This document shows, one piece after another, positions 1-7,962 of a stretch of 24,527 nucleotides of DNA. The notes under the pieces were generated by a model. The model ran no database searches. It was not told the origin of the DNA and worked only from the letters and a program-made list of their open reading frames with translations. Each line of letters starts with the position of its first letter. Positions within the stretch are counted from its first letter, which is position 1. The position numbers and the translations under genes were made by a program. Origin of the DNA: Treponema sp. (GTDB taxonomy: Bacteria; Spirochaetota; Spirochaetia; Treponematales; Treponemataceae); NCBI GenBank assembly GCA_017390125.1, contig JAFPCT010000208.1, positions 1-24,527 of the forward strand, in the 5' to 3' direction.

Positions 1-579
1 AATGATGATTGTCGCAACATTCGTGTAATTCCGCATATCATGAACGGCTTTGTCCATATCCTTTTCAATAATGACGGTAAGAATACGAAGCTTGTCGTTT
101 ACCACAGAATAGGAATCCAGAAGGTCCTTTGAAATGTAGGTTTCCGCAAGGGCCTTGGAGCTGTTCTTACGGAGAGTCATTGCAATGTCAATCTGAGAAA
201 AAATATGCTCGCAGATCGCATCCATATCATGAAAGCACTGCTTCAGATCATCCCTGTCGTCAAGTCTTTTTTCAAATTCACTCAGATCGTCGATCAGCCT
301 GTTATGAATGTCAATTTCCCTAAGCTCATATTCCCTGAGCATTGAATCGTCGGTTGAAAGAACATAAAGCGCGCTCAAGGATTGCTCCTCAGAAACAAGC
401 TTTGAGATGCGGTGGATGAAACGAAGGTTTTGGGAGCTCGGCATTATAAGATTCTTATAGTTAATAATCACCATGTAAAGACAGAATCCGATTATGGCGA
501 GCCCAATCAATTCAACTAAAAAAGAGAAAATACATATTTTAAAAAGTTTTAAAGAATTTGTACCGCGAAATATTGGCAT
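1..579 (-). CDS. Membrane sensor with NIT-like ligand domain, C-terminus outside window
   Basis: An open frame of 193 codons runs off the left edge without a stop. It starts at the ATG at 579, preceded by a GGGAGAGG ribosome site; the nearby ATG at 583 is in another frame and stops after 14 codons. A short basic N-terminus is followed by one membrane helix (about residues 14-37). The region after it begins HRISKLVSEEQSLSALYVLS and is helical and charged (about 55-190). The ELxSLSALY-like segment followed by an Arg/Asp-rich helix resembles the NIT (nitrate/nitrite-sensing) four-helix domain of bacterial chemoreceptors, histidine kinases and cyclases; this is motif reading only. The output domain is not in the window. 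It starts 17 bases after the solute-binding lipoprotein gene, so the two are probably co-transcribed. Confidence 0.6.
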   Translation of the reverse strand, partial: MPIFRGTNSLKLFKICIFSFLVELIGLAIIGFCLYMVIINYKNLIMPSSQNLRFIHRISKLVSEEQSLSALYVLSTDDSMLREYELREIDIHNRLIDDLSEFEKRLDDRDDLKQCFHDMDAICEHIFSQIDIAMTLRKNSSKALAETYISKDLLDSYSVVNDKLRILTVIIEKDMDKAVHDMRNYTNVATIII

Positions 580-596
580 ACATCCTCTCCCGAACC

Positions 597-1811
597 TTAC
601 TTTCCGGATATGGCAACCACAAGATTATCCAGTTCCTTCTGCAATTCTTCGTCTGACAAGTGATTTTCCGTAAGCATTACACCAAATAATTTTGCCGGCT
701 TCCATACAGATTTATAAACAATCTGCCTGTGGCTGAATTCTGACTGCTCAGAAAGAGCCCTGATTGCAGGAGACGCCATAACCTTTGAAGAGCGTGCAGC
801 CTTCAGATTGGCAGGACATTCACCTGTATTTTCATATATCATCAGCTGACTTTTTTCATTGGTAATCCATTCAGCGACCTTTTCCGCCCATTCAGGATAT
901 CTGGTCGAAGAACTTACACCCACAAACTTGAATCCCGCATAGCTGTGCATCTGCAGGTCATCACCGGCAATGCGTATGCAAGGAAGTTTGCAGGCCGCAT
1001 AATTGTCACCCCAGAGCTCCGCAACACGCTGGGAATTCCAGGCACCGTTTACGCCAGCAATAATCTCATCCATCTCAATGAGTGAAATAAACTTGCTGTC
1101 CGAAGCTGTCTCGAACCCCGGAAGCCGGGCAAGATTTTCAATAGCCCGGGCAACGTCAAGTCCGGTATAAGGACCTGCCTTGCTGTTCCAGTTGCAGGTA
1201 TTGCTCATCCCATCTTCGTTCATGTAGATGTCCAGCCCCGCGGCCTTGAAAAATGAATACAGATACCAGCTGTTCTGCAGGTCCATGGAAACCTTTTTTC
1301 CGTTGGACGCAGCAACTTCAGCAATCCGTTCAAATGAATTCAAATCAGAAGGCTCAAAATAGGCCTTGTTGTAGTAAAGGAAATATCCGTCGCTGTTGAG
1401 CTCAGGATATGCATACAATTTTCCATTGGTCATTGAAGCCTGCACGACAGAAGCTCTTTCGCCTCCGCAGTCAGCTATAACCTTGTACTTGTTGTAGGAA
1501 AGTTCCTTAAGATAACCTTTGTCACAAAGCTCCTTCATCTGACCGTCAGTGAAACAGAATACGTCCGGCAGGACAGCGTGTCCTGAAAAAAGCACGTTCC
1601 GGGTTTTTGAGGAGTTCTGCTCAATTATATTGAATTTGAAAATGCATTTTGAGGAATTTTTTTTTGCAAATTCGTCCAGCCGTGACTTAATGACATCCAC
1701 ATTACCAGTGTCAACCCAAACAGTGAGAGGAATTTCCTGTTTTTTACAACCCGTCAGAACGAACACAGAAGCACACAGGGCCAGTAAGACAAATCTTTTT
1801 ACCAGTTCCAT
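597..1811 (-). CDS. Extracellular solute-binding lipoprotein (ABC-type sugar-binding family 1 like)
   Basis: This 404-residue protein has a basic N-terminus, a hydrophobic stretch and an LTGC lipobox with the lipidated Cys at residue 22. It should therefore be anchored in a membrane facing the periplasm. The mature protein begins with LTVWVD, typical of family 1 solute-binding proteins, and ends with a KxAEWITNEKSQLMIYENTG-like segment typical of their C-lobe. The ligand is probably an oligosaccharide or similar, but cannot be read from sequence. The frame extends upstream to a TTG at 1832, but the ATG at 1811 gives a standard lipoprotein leader. There is no good Shine-Dalgarno site; a TATACT lies 7 bases before the ATG. 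No ABC permease or ATPase is adjacent; the next gene is a membrane sensor. Confidence 0.75.
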   Translation of the reverse strand: MELVKRFVLLALCASVFVLTGCKKQEIPLTVWVDTGNVDVIKSRLDEFAKKNSSKCIFKFNIIEQNSSKTRNVLFSGHAVLPDVFCFTDGQMKELCDKGYLKELSYNKYKVIADCGGERASVVQASMTNGKLYAYPELNSDGYFLYYNKAYFEPSDLNSFERIAEVAASNGKKVSMDLQNSWYLYSFFKAAGLDIYMNEDGMSNTCNWNSKAGPYTGLDVARAIENLARLPGFETASDSKFISLIEMDEIIAGVNGAWNSQRVAELWGDNYAACKLPCIRIAGDDLQMHSYAGFKFVGVSSSTRYPEWAEKVAEWITNEKSQLMIYENTGECPANLKAARSSKVMASPAIRALSEQSEFSHRQIVYKSVWKPAKLFGVMLTENHLSDEELQKELDNLVVAISGK

Positions 1812-1871
1812 GTCTCTTAGTATACGATACAAATTTCAAAAAAGAAATTATTTTTTTTTTAAGTTTATCTT

Positions 1872-2684
1872 TTAATGACGGACCGTAAAGGCAGCCTGCA
1901 CCGTAAATGTCTCGCCGCAGGAAGTTTCCCGCCTGTTGGAACCAAAAACTTCTGAATCACAGGTACAGTCAGCTGCCGCAACAATATTTTCATCAAGGAT
2001 TCCAGCTTTCTCAAGCACAGCCAGATTAGCCTTCAGCAGACTGAGCCTGAAAAGTTCCCCTGCCCCGTTGTTCCAGTTTCTTGCGGCAGAAGCAAGTTCC
2101 TCACCTTCAAGTTTCTTTATACATTCCGGCGTAAAGTTTAAGGCAAAATAATCAGCCCGCTCCTTATTGACTATGTAGCAGCAGTCGTGAATGTGAGGAC
2201 CGATTGCAACAGAAATATCAGCCGGCTTCGCACCGTATTTTTCACCCGCCAGTTGAACAGCATTTTTAACGATTCCTGTTCCTTTCCAGCCGGAATGCAC
2301 CACACCGAAAAAACCGGATTCACTGTCGAAAAGAAAGATAGGCACACAGTCTGCCACCGTAACCACAGGAAGAAGCCCTCTGTTTTGGGTAATTATGCCG
2401 TCGCCTGTTTTTTCATTTGTATCGCTCTGTTTTTCTACAGCAAATACAATTTTCGTGTGATCAAGCTGAACCTGGCTTACTGTTTTGCCGCCGAAAGCAG
2501 AGCAGATTTCAGAAAGCATTTTACTGCGGTTCTCATTGATTTCATTCCAGCGGAAACGCATTGAGCCGGCAGCCCGGAGAGTCATTCCCCAGCCTGCACC
2601 ATCAGCAGGCTTCCCGTTCCTGTAAAAAGGAAAAACCCGGTATTTTTCACCTGCATAATTTTCAGCGAATGAGATTGTCTTCAT
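1872..2684 (-). CDS. pgeF: Peptidoglycan editing factor PgeF / laccase-domain (YfiH, DUF152) protein
   Basis: The 270-residue protein has the layout of the YfiH/LACC1 family. A candidate first metal ligand is in the QLDHTK region (His76), although the usual QVH motif is altered. DGIIT is followed by TVADCVP (Cys113), then VVHSGWKGT (His130), then IGPHIHDCCYIV, and a C-terminal CDSEVFGSNRRE segment where the family usually has FFSYRR. His/Cys/His form the zinc site in this family. Family members act on purine nucleosides, and PgeF removes mis-incorporated L-Ser from peptidoglycan precursors; which activity applies here is inference. The ATG has an AAAAGGG ribosome site 6 bases upstream. The gene follows the 569-residue gene by 11 bases, so they form an operon. 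Confidence 0.85.
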   Translation of the reverse strand: MKTISFAENYAGEKYRVFPFYRNGKPADGAGWGMTLRAAGSMRFRWNEINENRSKMLSEICSAFGGKTVSQVQLDHTKIVFAVEKQSDTNEKTGDGIITQNRGLLPVVTVADCVPIFLFDSESGFFGVVHSGWKGTGIVKNAVQLAGEKYGAKPADISVAIGPHIHDCCYIVNKERADYFALNFTPECIKKLEGEELASAARNWNNGAGELFRLSLLKANLAVLEKAGILDENIVAAADCTCDSEVFGSNRRETSCGETFTVQAAFTVRH

Positions 2685-2695
2685 ATTTGCCCTTT

Positions 2696-4405
2696 TTATT
2701 TCTTCGGCATGTCCAAAGGTTCGATCTCCGCAAGAATCTCACGGCACTGATTCAAAGATTCCCTCACTTTGGCAAGGTTATCCCTGTATTCACGGTTTTC
2801 CCTGCCCTTCAAAGTCATCAGGTTCTGAAGCGAATCATATCCCTTTACCTTGTTGTCATCGTCAAGAATTCCATGAAATACCCTTTCCATCGTCCTTACA
2901 GAATCACAGAATTTCATTTCCCATGAGCGGACAGAAGCCTCCGCATTGTTTACGACAGAATCAATAAGAGACTGTCCTTTCAAGGTGCGTACGCGCTCAT
3001 CAATCTGCTTCTGGAAAACCTTTCCTACCGAACCGTTTGGTTTCAGAGAACAGGCAAAATTGGTTACGTCCATGTTCGTGTCGTTGAACAGGTTCAGGGC
3101 CTCCGAAAGCTCCGCCCGGTTCTCATTGTTTATGAACACCCCTTCCAGTACGAGTACGTTCAGAACCTGCATCATTTCGTTGAATTTTGCCTCCGCAAAC
3201 CAGACAAGGAATCCTGCTGTCATCTCGCAGTTGAACGGAATTCCACCCCAGAGTTTTGTCCACGGGCGATCCTTCAGTTCCGGGAATTTATCAAGATCAA
3301 ACTTTTCCTTAAGGACATTCGCAAGCTGAGCCTTTTTTCTGTCCCTGAGCCATGCCGACCATCTTGTATCAAAAACGCACTTCCATTCTTCCTTGAATTT
3401 TACGAACCAGTCTTCGCCTCCGCTTGAATCGGCAGGCATCCAGTCGTAGTCAGAAAATACAACTTTTCCCAAAGCTGTCATAGGAACAGTGGAAATGAAC
3501 ATCTGAATCATTGAAATATTCGATGCGGACTTCGAGAGGAATTCCCGAAGGGAATTTTCCGTTTCGCCGGCAAGCTCCACAGAAGCGCCTCCCTTCCTCT
3601 GAGGAAACAGGAAAAGGGCCTCAAGGGCCTCGTTCGGGATTGAACGGGCATTGCACAAAACTCCGGCAAAACCCGGAAAGTCAATCTGAGCATTCGGATA
3701 AGGAGCCGTATAGTTTTCCGAAACGATGGCAGTGAACTGAGAAATAAAATGTGTGTACGGAAGATTCGTAAAGGACTTCAGCCAGGTGAGGGCCCTTACA
3801 GCCGAGTAAAGCTCCGTCTTTTCCGTGGGCTTTATTTCTTTAAGTATGTTGTCCATCCGCTTTAAAAGCGAGGCCCTTAATTCTGACGTGGCTTCCCTTT
3901 CAAAAGGAATCTGATAGGGATCTGCCTCTTTGTTTATGCTTTCTGTAATTCCAGGAGCGATAAAGGCTCCCAAAAATACATAGAATTTTCCAGGATCATC
4001 GTCCATTATCCTTATGTAGGGCTTGAAAAAATCAGCTGAGTTCTTTAATTCTTTCAGTTTTTCGAAAAACAGAGAATGAAGAAGCCCGTTGTTCACATCT
4101 ATGATTCCAGGGTGATTTCTATTTATCTTGCGGGCAAGATTGTCCACAAGGTCCATGTTGTACAGCTCAATCTTCTGCTTTTTGGTAAAGAAAGTCCTCA
4201 ACCATAATATGAAACGGTAAATGAGAGATTCATTTCTAAGCTTTACTTCCAGCGTAAAATCGTCGGCGTCCTCCCGGCTTGGCTGCAGAATAGGAAGCTC
4301 TTTTTCCCTGTTCTGGTTTATCTTGGCCAGTAGAAATTTTCGTTCTTCAGCGCTTATGCCAGCTACAAGATCATCAAACGAATTTTTATCTTCCGAAGTT
4401 TCCAT
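2696..4405 (-). CDS. Large cytoplasmic protein resembling spirochaete family DUF5312
   Basis: The protein has 569 residues, no signal peptide and no convincing membrane segment apart from a short hydrophobic patch (ESLIYRFILWLRTFF, about residues 59-73) followed by a basic stretch. It is mainly helical and charged. The N-terminal third contains an ELYNMDLVDNLARKI and HPGIIDVNNGLLHSLFFEKL region that I associate with the Treponema family annotated as DUF5312; this is recall, not a search. No catalytic motif is visible and the function is unknown. It is the first gene of the run towards pgeF and the solute-binding protein. The ATG at 4405 lacks a clear ribosome site, and a TATAAT lies 8 bases upstream. 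Existence as a gene is secure because of its length and tight spacing to pgeF. Confidence 0.75.
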   Translation of the reverse strand: METSEDKNSFDDLVAGISAEERKFLLAKINQNREKELPILQPSREDADDFTLEVKLRNESLIYRFILWLRTFFTKKQKIELYNMDLVDNLARKINRNHPGIIDVNNGLLHSLFFEKLKELKNSADFFKPYIRIMDDDPGKFYVFLGAFIAPGITESINKEADPYQIPFEREATSELRASLLKRMDNILKEIKPTEKTELYSAVRALTWLKSFTNLPYTHFISQFTAIVSENYTAPYPNAQIDFPGFAGVLCNARSIPNEALEALFLFPQRKGGASVELAGETENSLREFLSKSASNISMIQMFISTVPMTALGKVVFSDYDWMPADSSGGEDWFVKFKEEWKCVFDTRWSAWLRDRKKAQLANVLKEKFDLDKFPELKDRPWTKLWGGIPFNCEMTAGFLVWFAEAKFNEMMQVLNVLVLEGVFINNENRAELSEALNLFNDTNMDVTNFACSLKPNGSVGKVFQKQIDERVRTLKGQSLIDSVVNNAEASVRSWEMKFCDSVRTMERVFHGILDDDNKVKGYDSLQNLMTLKGRENREYRDNLAKVRESLNQCREILAEIEPLDMPKK

Positions 4406-4413
4406 AATCTCTA

Positions 4414-4442
4414 ATTATAGAATAAACTATCTGTAATTTCCA
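4414..4442 (-). promoter_or_regulatory. Candidate sigma70-like promoter for the DUF5312-pgeF run
   Basis: On the minus strand TGGAAA (4442-4437), a 17-base spacer and TATAAT (4419-4414) lie directly before the start codon, leaving only 8 bases between the -10 element and the ATG. The -10 box is perfect and the -35 box matches the consensus at four of six positions. The mRNA would have almost no leader. Confidence 0.45.
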
Positions 4443-4495
4443 CAACTTCCTTAATTTTTTACATTACATATGTTCCTTGCAAAAACAAAATTCAT

Positions 4496-4514
4496 TATAC
4501 TGTACGGACGGGGG
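4496..4514 (+). promoter_or_regulatory. Candidate -10 box and G-rich ribosome site for the antiporter gene
   Basis: TATACT at 4496-4501 is a good -10 element, but no strong -35 lies 16-18 bases upstream. GGGGG at 4510-4514 sits 5 bases before the ATG at 4520 and serves as the Shine-Dalgarno site, fixing the start. The 114-base divergent spacer shared with the DUF5312-like gene holds nothing else I can name. Confidence 0.4.
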
Positions 4515-4519
4515 CTACA

Positions 4520-5755
4520 ATGGAACAGATTTCCAACAGCGATATTGTACTTCAGATTCTTATTTCTTTAGGAATCATTGTTATAGCGGCAAAATATCTT
4601 GGCACGCTTTCTAAAAAAATCGGTTTTCCGCAGATTGCAGGCATGATTGTTGCAGGACTTCTTCTGCGTTTTCTTCCATGGTTCAGAAATTTCGGAGCGA
4701 ATGAGCCAGGATCTCTTTTCGGAGAGACAGAAAAATTCATCGGCTATGTTTCAGAAATCGGTGTAATCCTGATCATGTTCAGCGCTGGTCTGGGAACAAA
4801 CCTCAAATCTCTCATGAAATCCGGAGTAAAGGCTACTGTAATAGCATTATGCGGAGTCCTTGTTCCTTTGATTATGGGAACAATAATGGCCCTGTGTTTC
4901 TGGGGATTCAGCGGCTGGGGAACCCCGGAATTTTTCAAAGCGATGTTCATAGGAACAATCCTTACCGCAACGTCTGTAAGCATTTCCGTCGCAACTCTCC
5001 AGGAGCTGGGAAAACTCAAATCTGATCTGGGACAGACAATCGTAAGCGCTGCCATCATTGACGACGTATTCGGCATCATTGCACTTACAATCGTACTTGG
5101 AATCAGCAGCGGATCAGGAGGAATTGCAGTCATACTTGTAAAGACAGTGCTGTTTTTTATTGCGGCAATTCTTACCGGCTACATTCTTTTCCGGGTTTTC
5201 AAATGGTACGACAGGCGTCACCCTCATTCACGCCGCATTCCAATCTACGGACTTGGAATTGCATTGATATACGCCTATGCCGCAGAAAAATTCTTCGGCA
5301 TAGCAGACATTACCGGAGCCTATATTGCCGGAGTCGTATTCTGCTCGCTGACGGACGCTCCGTACATGGAGCAGAAAATAGACATAAATTCATACATGAT
5401 TTTCAGCCCGGTTTTCTTTGCAAGCATAGGACTTAAGACAGACCTTTCCGGCATGAACATTTCGCTGCTGTGGTTCACCGTTGCTTTTGTACTTGTGGGA
5501 TGCATTTCAAAAATCATAGGCTGCGGCGGCGTTTCCCGCCTGATGGGCTTTTCATGGAACGATTCCTATAAGGTCGGGCTTGGAATGATGGTGCGGGGAG
5601 AAGTTGCTCTTATCGTAGCACAGAAAGGTCTTTCTGTCGGAATCGTAGAAAGCAAATACTTTACACCGGTCATTCTGCTCATCATCGTTTCTTCGATGGT
5701 AGTACCGATTCTTATGAAAAAGGCATTCTCAGAAAAGCAGAATCCGGCCTCATGA
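4520..5755 (+). CDS. Cation:proton antiporter, CPA2 family (Kef/NapA-type membrane domain)
   Basis: The 411-residue polytopic membrane protein has roughly 11-13 hydrophobic helices. It carries the family opening GFPQIAGMIVAGLLLR (about 35-50), the LIMFSAGLGTNLKSL helix, and TATSVSISVATLQELGKL followed by AAIIDDVFGI with adjacent Asp181-Asp182. In the CPA2 family this Asp-Asp pair is typical of electrogenic Na+(K+)/H+ exchangers such as NapA; single-Asp members tend to be electroneutral or Kef-like. A MVRGEVALIVAQKGL motif lies near the end. No cytosolic RCK/TrkA regulatory domain follows, so it is not a full-length KefB/C. Ion specificity is inferred, with Na+ favoured because a Na+-pumping decarboxylase is encoded nearby. 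It is a single-gene unit ending at a bidirectional terminator. Confidence 0.85.
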   Translation: MEQISNSDIVLQILISLGIIVIAAKYLGTLSKKIGFPQIAGMIVAGLLLRFLPWFRNFGANEPGSLFGETEKFIGYVSEIGVILIMFSAGLGTNLKSLMKSGVKATVIALCGVLVPLIMGTIMALCFWGFSGWGTPEFFKAMFIGTILTATSVSISVATLQELGKLKSDLGQTIVSAAIIDDVFGIIALTIVLGISSGSGGIAVILVKTVLFFIAAILTGYILFRVFKWYDRRHPHSRRIPIYGLGIALIYAYAAEKFFGIADITGAYIAGVVFCSLTDAPYMEQKIDINSYMIFSPVFFASIGLKTDLSGMNISLLWFTVAFVLVGCISKIIGCGGVSRLMGFSWNDSYKVGLGMMVRGEVALIVAQKGLSVGIVESKYFTPVILLIIVSSMVVPILMKKAFSEKQNPAS

Positions 5756-5764
5756 CACATTATG

Positions 5765-5796
5765 AAAAAGGGGCTCCCAGAAGGGAGCTTTTTTTT
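5765..5796. terminator. Bidirectional rho-independent terminator between antiporter gene and parE
   Basis: GCTCCC (5773-5778), an AGAA loop and GGGAGC (5783-5788) form a 6-bp GC-rich stem. On the plus strand it is followed by eight T (5789-5796). On the minus strand it is followed by CCC and five T from the A run at 5765-5769. The parE stop codon at 5795-5797 abuts it, so it serves both convergent genes. Confidence 0.85.
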
Positions 5797-7786
5797 AAGC
5801 ATCAATTTCTTCGGCAAGGTGGTGCACTATGAAATCACGGCGGGCCGGAGTGTTTTTGCCCATGTAGAACTCCAGGACATTCGGCACGTTCTTGAGCGTC
5901 TGAATGTTCACCGGCGTAAGGTGAATTCCTACGTCCTCACTTTCGCCTTCCTTCCGTTCATGGATGAACTGTCCGAACTCATTCGGGCTGATTTCTCCCA
6001 ATCCTTTGAATCGGGTTGTCTCACAGCCTTTTCCAAGTTCCTTCTGAGCCTTGTCCCTGCTTTCTTCCGAATAGCAGTAAATGGTCCTTGTCTTGTTTCT
6101 GACCCTGAACAGAGGGGTCTCAAGAATATACACATGTCCTGTAAGTACCAGCTCCTCAAAATAAAGCAGCAGGTACGTCATAACCAGATTACGGATATGG
6201 AATCCGTCGTTATCGGCATCGGTTGCAATTATAATCTTATTGTAGCGGAGACCGTCAACATCATTCTGGATTCCAAGGCTGAAAGTAAGGTTCTTCAGCT
6301 CCTCATTTTCATAAAGCGCAGTCTTTTTTCGGCCGTACATATTCTCCGGCTTACCGCGCAAACTGAAAATAGCCTGATAAGAAACATCTCGGGAACCTAC
6401 CATTGATCCGGTAGCCGAATCTCCCTCAGTAATGAAAATCATTGAGTTTGCACCTTTCGCACCGTCCTGCAGGTGATACCGGCAGTCCTTGAGCTTAGGA
6501 ATGCGGAGAGAAACGGTTTTCGCAGCTTCCCTGACCTGTTTTGCCGTTACGTCGTTGATTTCGTCACGGGCTTTCATGTTGCGGATTATTTTTTCTTCCA
6601 GTGCGCCGGCAACATCAGGATTATGCCGCAGCCAGTCATCAACAGCCGCCTGAACTTCCTGAATTATAGGAGCACGGATCTCAACGTTTCCAAGTTTGTT
6701 CTTTGTCTGGCTGGTAAACATCGGATTATCAAGCCCGATTTTCAGCCCCACTATAATACCGCAGGCAACGTCCTTCTCATCATAATCTTTCTTGAAGAAT
6801 GAATTAACGCCCTTTGTAAAACCGTCAATAAATGCGGTGACATGAGTTCCGCCGTCTTCCGTAGCCTGACCGTTTACAAAAGAATATACGAACTTATCAA
6901 GACTGGCCGTATGAGTCAGAACGAATTCAAGATTGTCGCCCTTATAATTGAAGAGCTTGTATACTGCGTTTCCTGCGCCGTCCATTTCATGCATAAGAAG
7001 ATCTTCCAGACCGTTCTCGCTTACAAAGATGTTTCCGTTGCAGTTTATTTTAAGCCCCGGATTCAAGTATGCGTAATTCCAAAGGCGTTTTTCAACCATC
7101 TCCATGTTGAAATTATACTTTCCGAACATCTGAGTATCCGGAACAAATTCAAGGTAAGTTCCGTTTTTAACGCCAGGCTTTGTATTAACAACCTGAGAAG
7201 ATTTCTTCACACCTCTCTCGTACTCTACTACAGCCATTTTGCCGTCACGGATACTTGCCGCACGGAAATATGACGAAAGGGCATTGGTAGCCTTGATGCC
7301 GACACCGTTCATACCAATTGCCTGCTTGAATACGTTGTTGTTGTATTTTGCACCGGTATTCACGTCGCTGACACACTGCTCAAGTTTACCGAGAGGAATT
7401 CCACGTCCGTAGTCTCGGATCTTTACCCGTCCCTCTTTTATCTCAACGTCAATTTTATCCCCGAAGCCCTGCGAAAATTCATCAACAGAGTTGTCGATTC
7501 CTTCCTTCAACAGGATGTAAATTCCGTCATTCTCATTTGTACCGTCACCTAAAGAACCGATGTACATACCCGGACGAAGCCTGATATGCTCAAGACCTTC
7601 AAGATGCAGAATCGCATCCTCATCGTAGGCAACAGCTGCCGTTTTTTTAACAGATTTTTTTTCAGAAACCTTGCTGATTGTTACTTTTTCAATAGTTTTC
7701 TTTTCTGCTTTCTGCGGATTTTCTGCAGCCACAGTTTCCTTTTTTGGAGCCACAGACTTCTTTGTTGCTTTTTTTTCCTCACCCAT
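5795..7786 (-). CDS. parE: DNA topoisomerase IV subunit B (ParE), type IIA ATPase subunit
   Basis: This 663-residue protein has an ATP-binding GHKL domain: RPGMYIG (71-77), EGIDNSVDE with catalytic Glu95 and Asn99, DYGRGIP (125-131) and GMNGVGIKATNALS (158-171). The transducer region follows, then a TOPRIM domain with EGDSATGS (Glu454) and metal-binding TDADND (Asp523, 525, 527). It closes with FKGLGE and GKNTPARRDFIV, typical of ParE. It should decatenate chromosomes together with ParC, which is not encoded in the window. The first 50 residues are a Lys/Ala/Glu-rich tail not found in standard ParE. EGDSATGS, ATDADNDGFHIR and FSLRGKPENMYG resemble Bacteroidetes-type ParE more than E. coli GyrB. 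The ATG at 7786 has no Shine-Dalgarno site but sits 6 bases after a good promoter. A GyrB-like role is less likely. Confidence 0.9.
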   Translation of the reverse strand: MGEEKKATKKSVAPKKETVAAENPQKAEKKTIEKVTISKVSEKKSVKKTAAVAYDEDAILHLEGLEHIRLRPGMYIGSLGDGTNENDGIYILLKEGIDNSVDEFSQGFGDKIDVEIKEGRVKIRDYGRGIPLGKLEQCVSDVNTGAKYNNNVFKQAIGMNGVGIKATNALSSYFRAASIRDGKMAVVEYERGVKKSSQVVNTKPGVKNGTYLEFVPDTQMFGKYNFNMEMVEKRLWNYAYLNPGLKINCNGNIFVSENGLEDLLMHEMDGAGNAVYKLFNYKGDNLEFVLTHTASLDKFVYSFVNGQATEDGGTHVTAFIDGFTKGVNSFFKKDYDEKDVACGIIVGLKIGLDNPMFTSQTKNKLGNVEIRAPIIQEVQAAVDDWLRHNPDVAGALEEKIIRNMKARDEINDVTAKQVREAAKTVSLRIPKLKDCRYHLQDGAKGANSMIFITEGDSATGSMVGSRDVSYQAIFSLRGKPENMYGRKKTALYENEELKNLTFSLGIQNDVDGLRYNKIIIATDADNDGFHIRNLVMTYLLLYFEELVLTGHVYILETPLFRVRNKTRTIYCYSEESRDKAQKELGKGCETTRFKGLGEISPNEFGQFIHERKEGESEDVGIHLTPVNIQTLKNVPNVLEFYMGKNTPARRDFIVHHLAEEIDA

Positions 7787-7792
7787 GTGTAT

Positions 7793-7821
7793 AGTATAAC
7801 CGTAAATTCATAGTTTTGCAA
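7793..7821 (-). promoter_or_regulatory. sigma70-like promoter of parE, apparently leaderless
   Basis: On the minus strand TTGCAA (7821-7816), a 17-base spacer and TATACT (7798-7793) lie 6 bases before the parE ATG. Transcription would be expected to begin at or within a base or two of the start codon. The 176-base gap upstream to the oad terminator shows no other gene. Confidence 0.6.
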
Positions 7822-7885
7822 ATAAGCTTTCTGTGCCATACTGAGAGCATGAACGAGGTCAACTCCACATTATTTTTTCTCAGGC

Positions 7886-7927
7886 AAAAAAAATCTCCGG
7901 TTCAGGAATAAATCCAGAAACCGGAGA
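7886..7927 (-). terminator. Rho-independent terminator of the oadGAB operon
   Basis: Read on the minus strand, a 9-bp stem TCTCCGGTT / AACCGGAGA (7927-7919 with 7902-7894) encloses a 16-base loop and is followed by eight T (A run at 7893-7886). It lies 36 bases after the oadB stop codon. Confidence 0.9.
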
Positions 7928-7962
7928 CTTCAAGCCAAATCTTCTATCAGCTGAAAATCAGA

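Noticed and set aside
5765..5796. Start of a CRISPR-like or repeat element at the GCTCCC palindrome
   Set aside because: It is a single hairpin with T runs, explained fully as a terminator.
5762..6406. 214-codon plus-strand open frame opposite parE
   Set aside because: It starts inside the terminator and lies wholly antisense to a clear parE; the translation shows no domain or ribosome site.
7849..7911. 20-codon plus-strand ORF between parE and oadB with CATACT 6 bases upstream
   Set aside because: It resembles the leaderless pattern, but the frame runs into the oad terminator stem and has no conserved features; likely chance.
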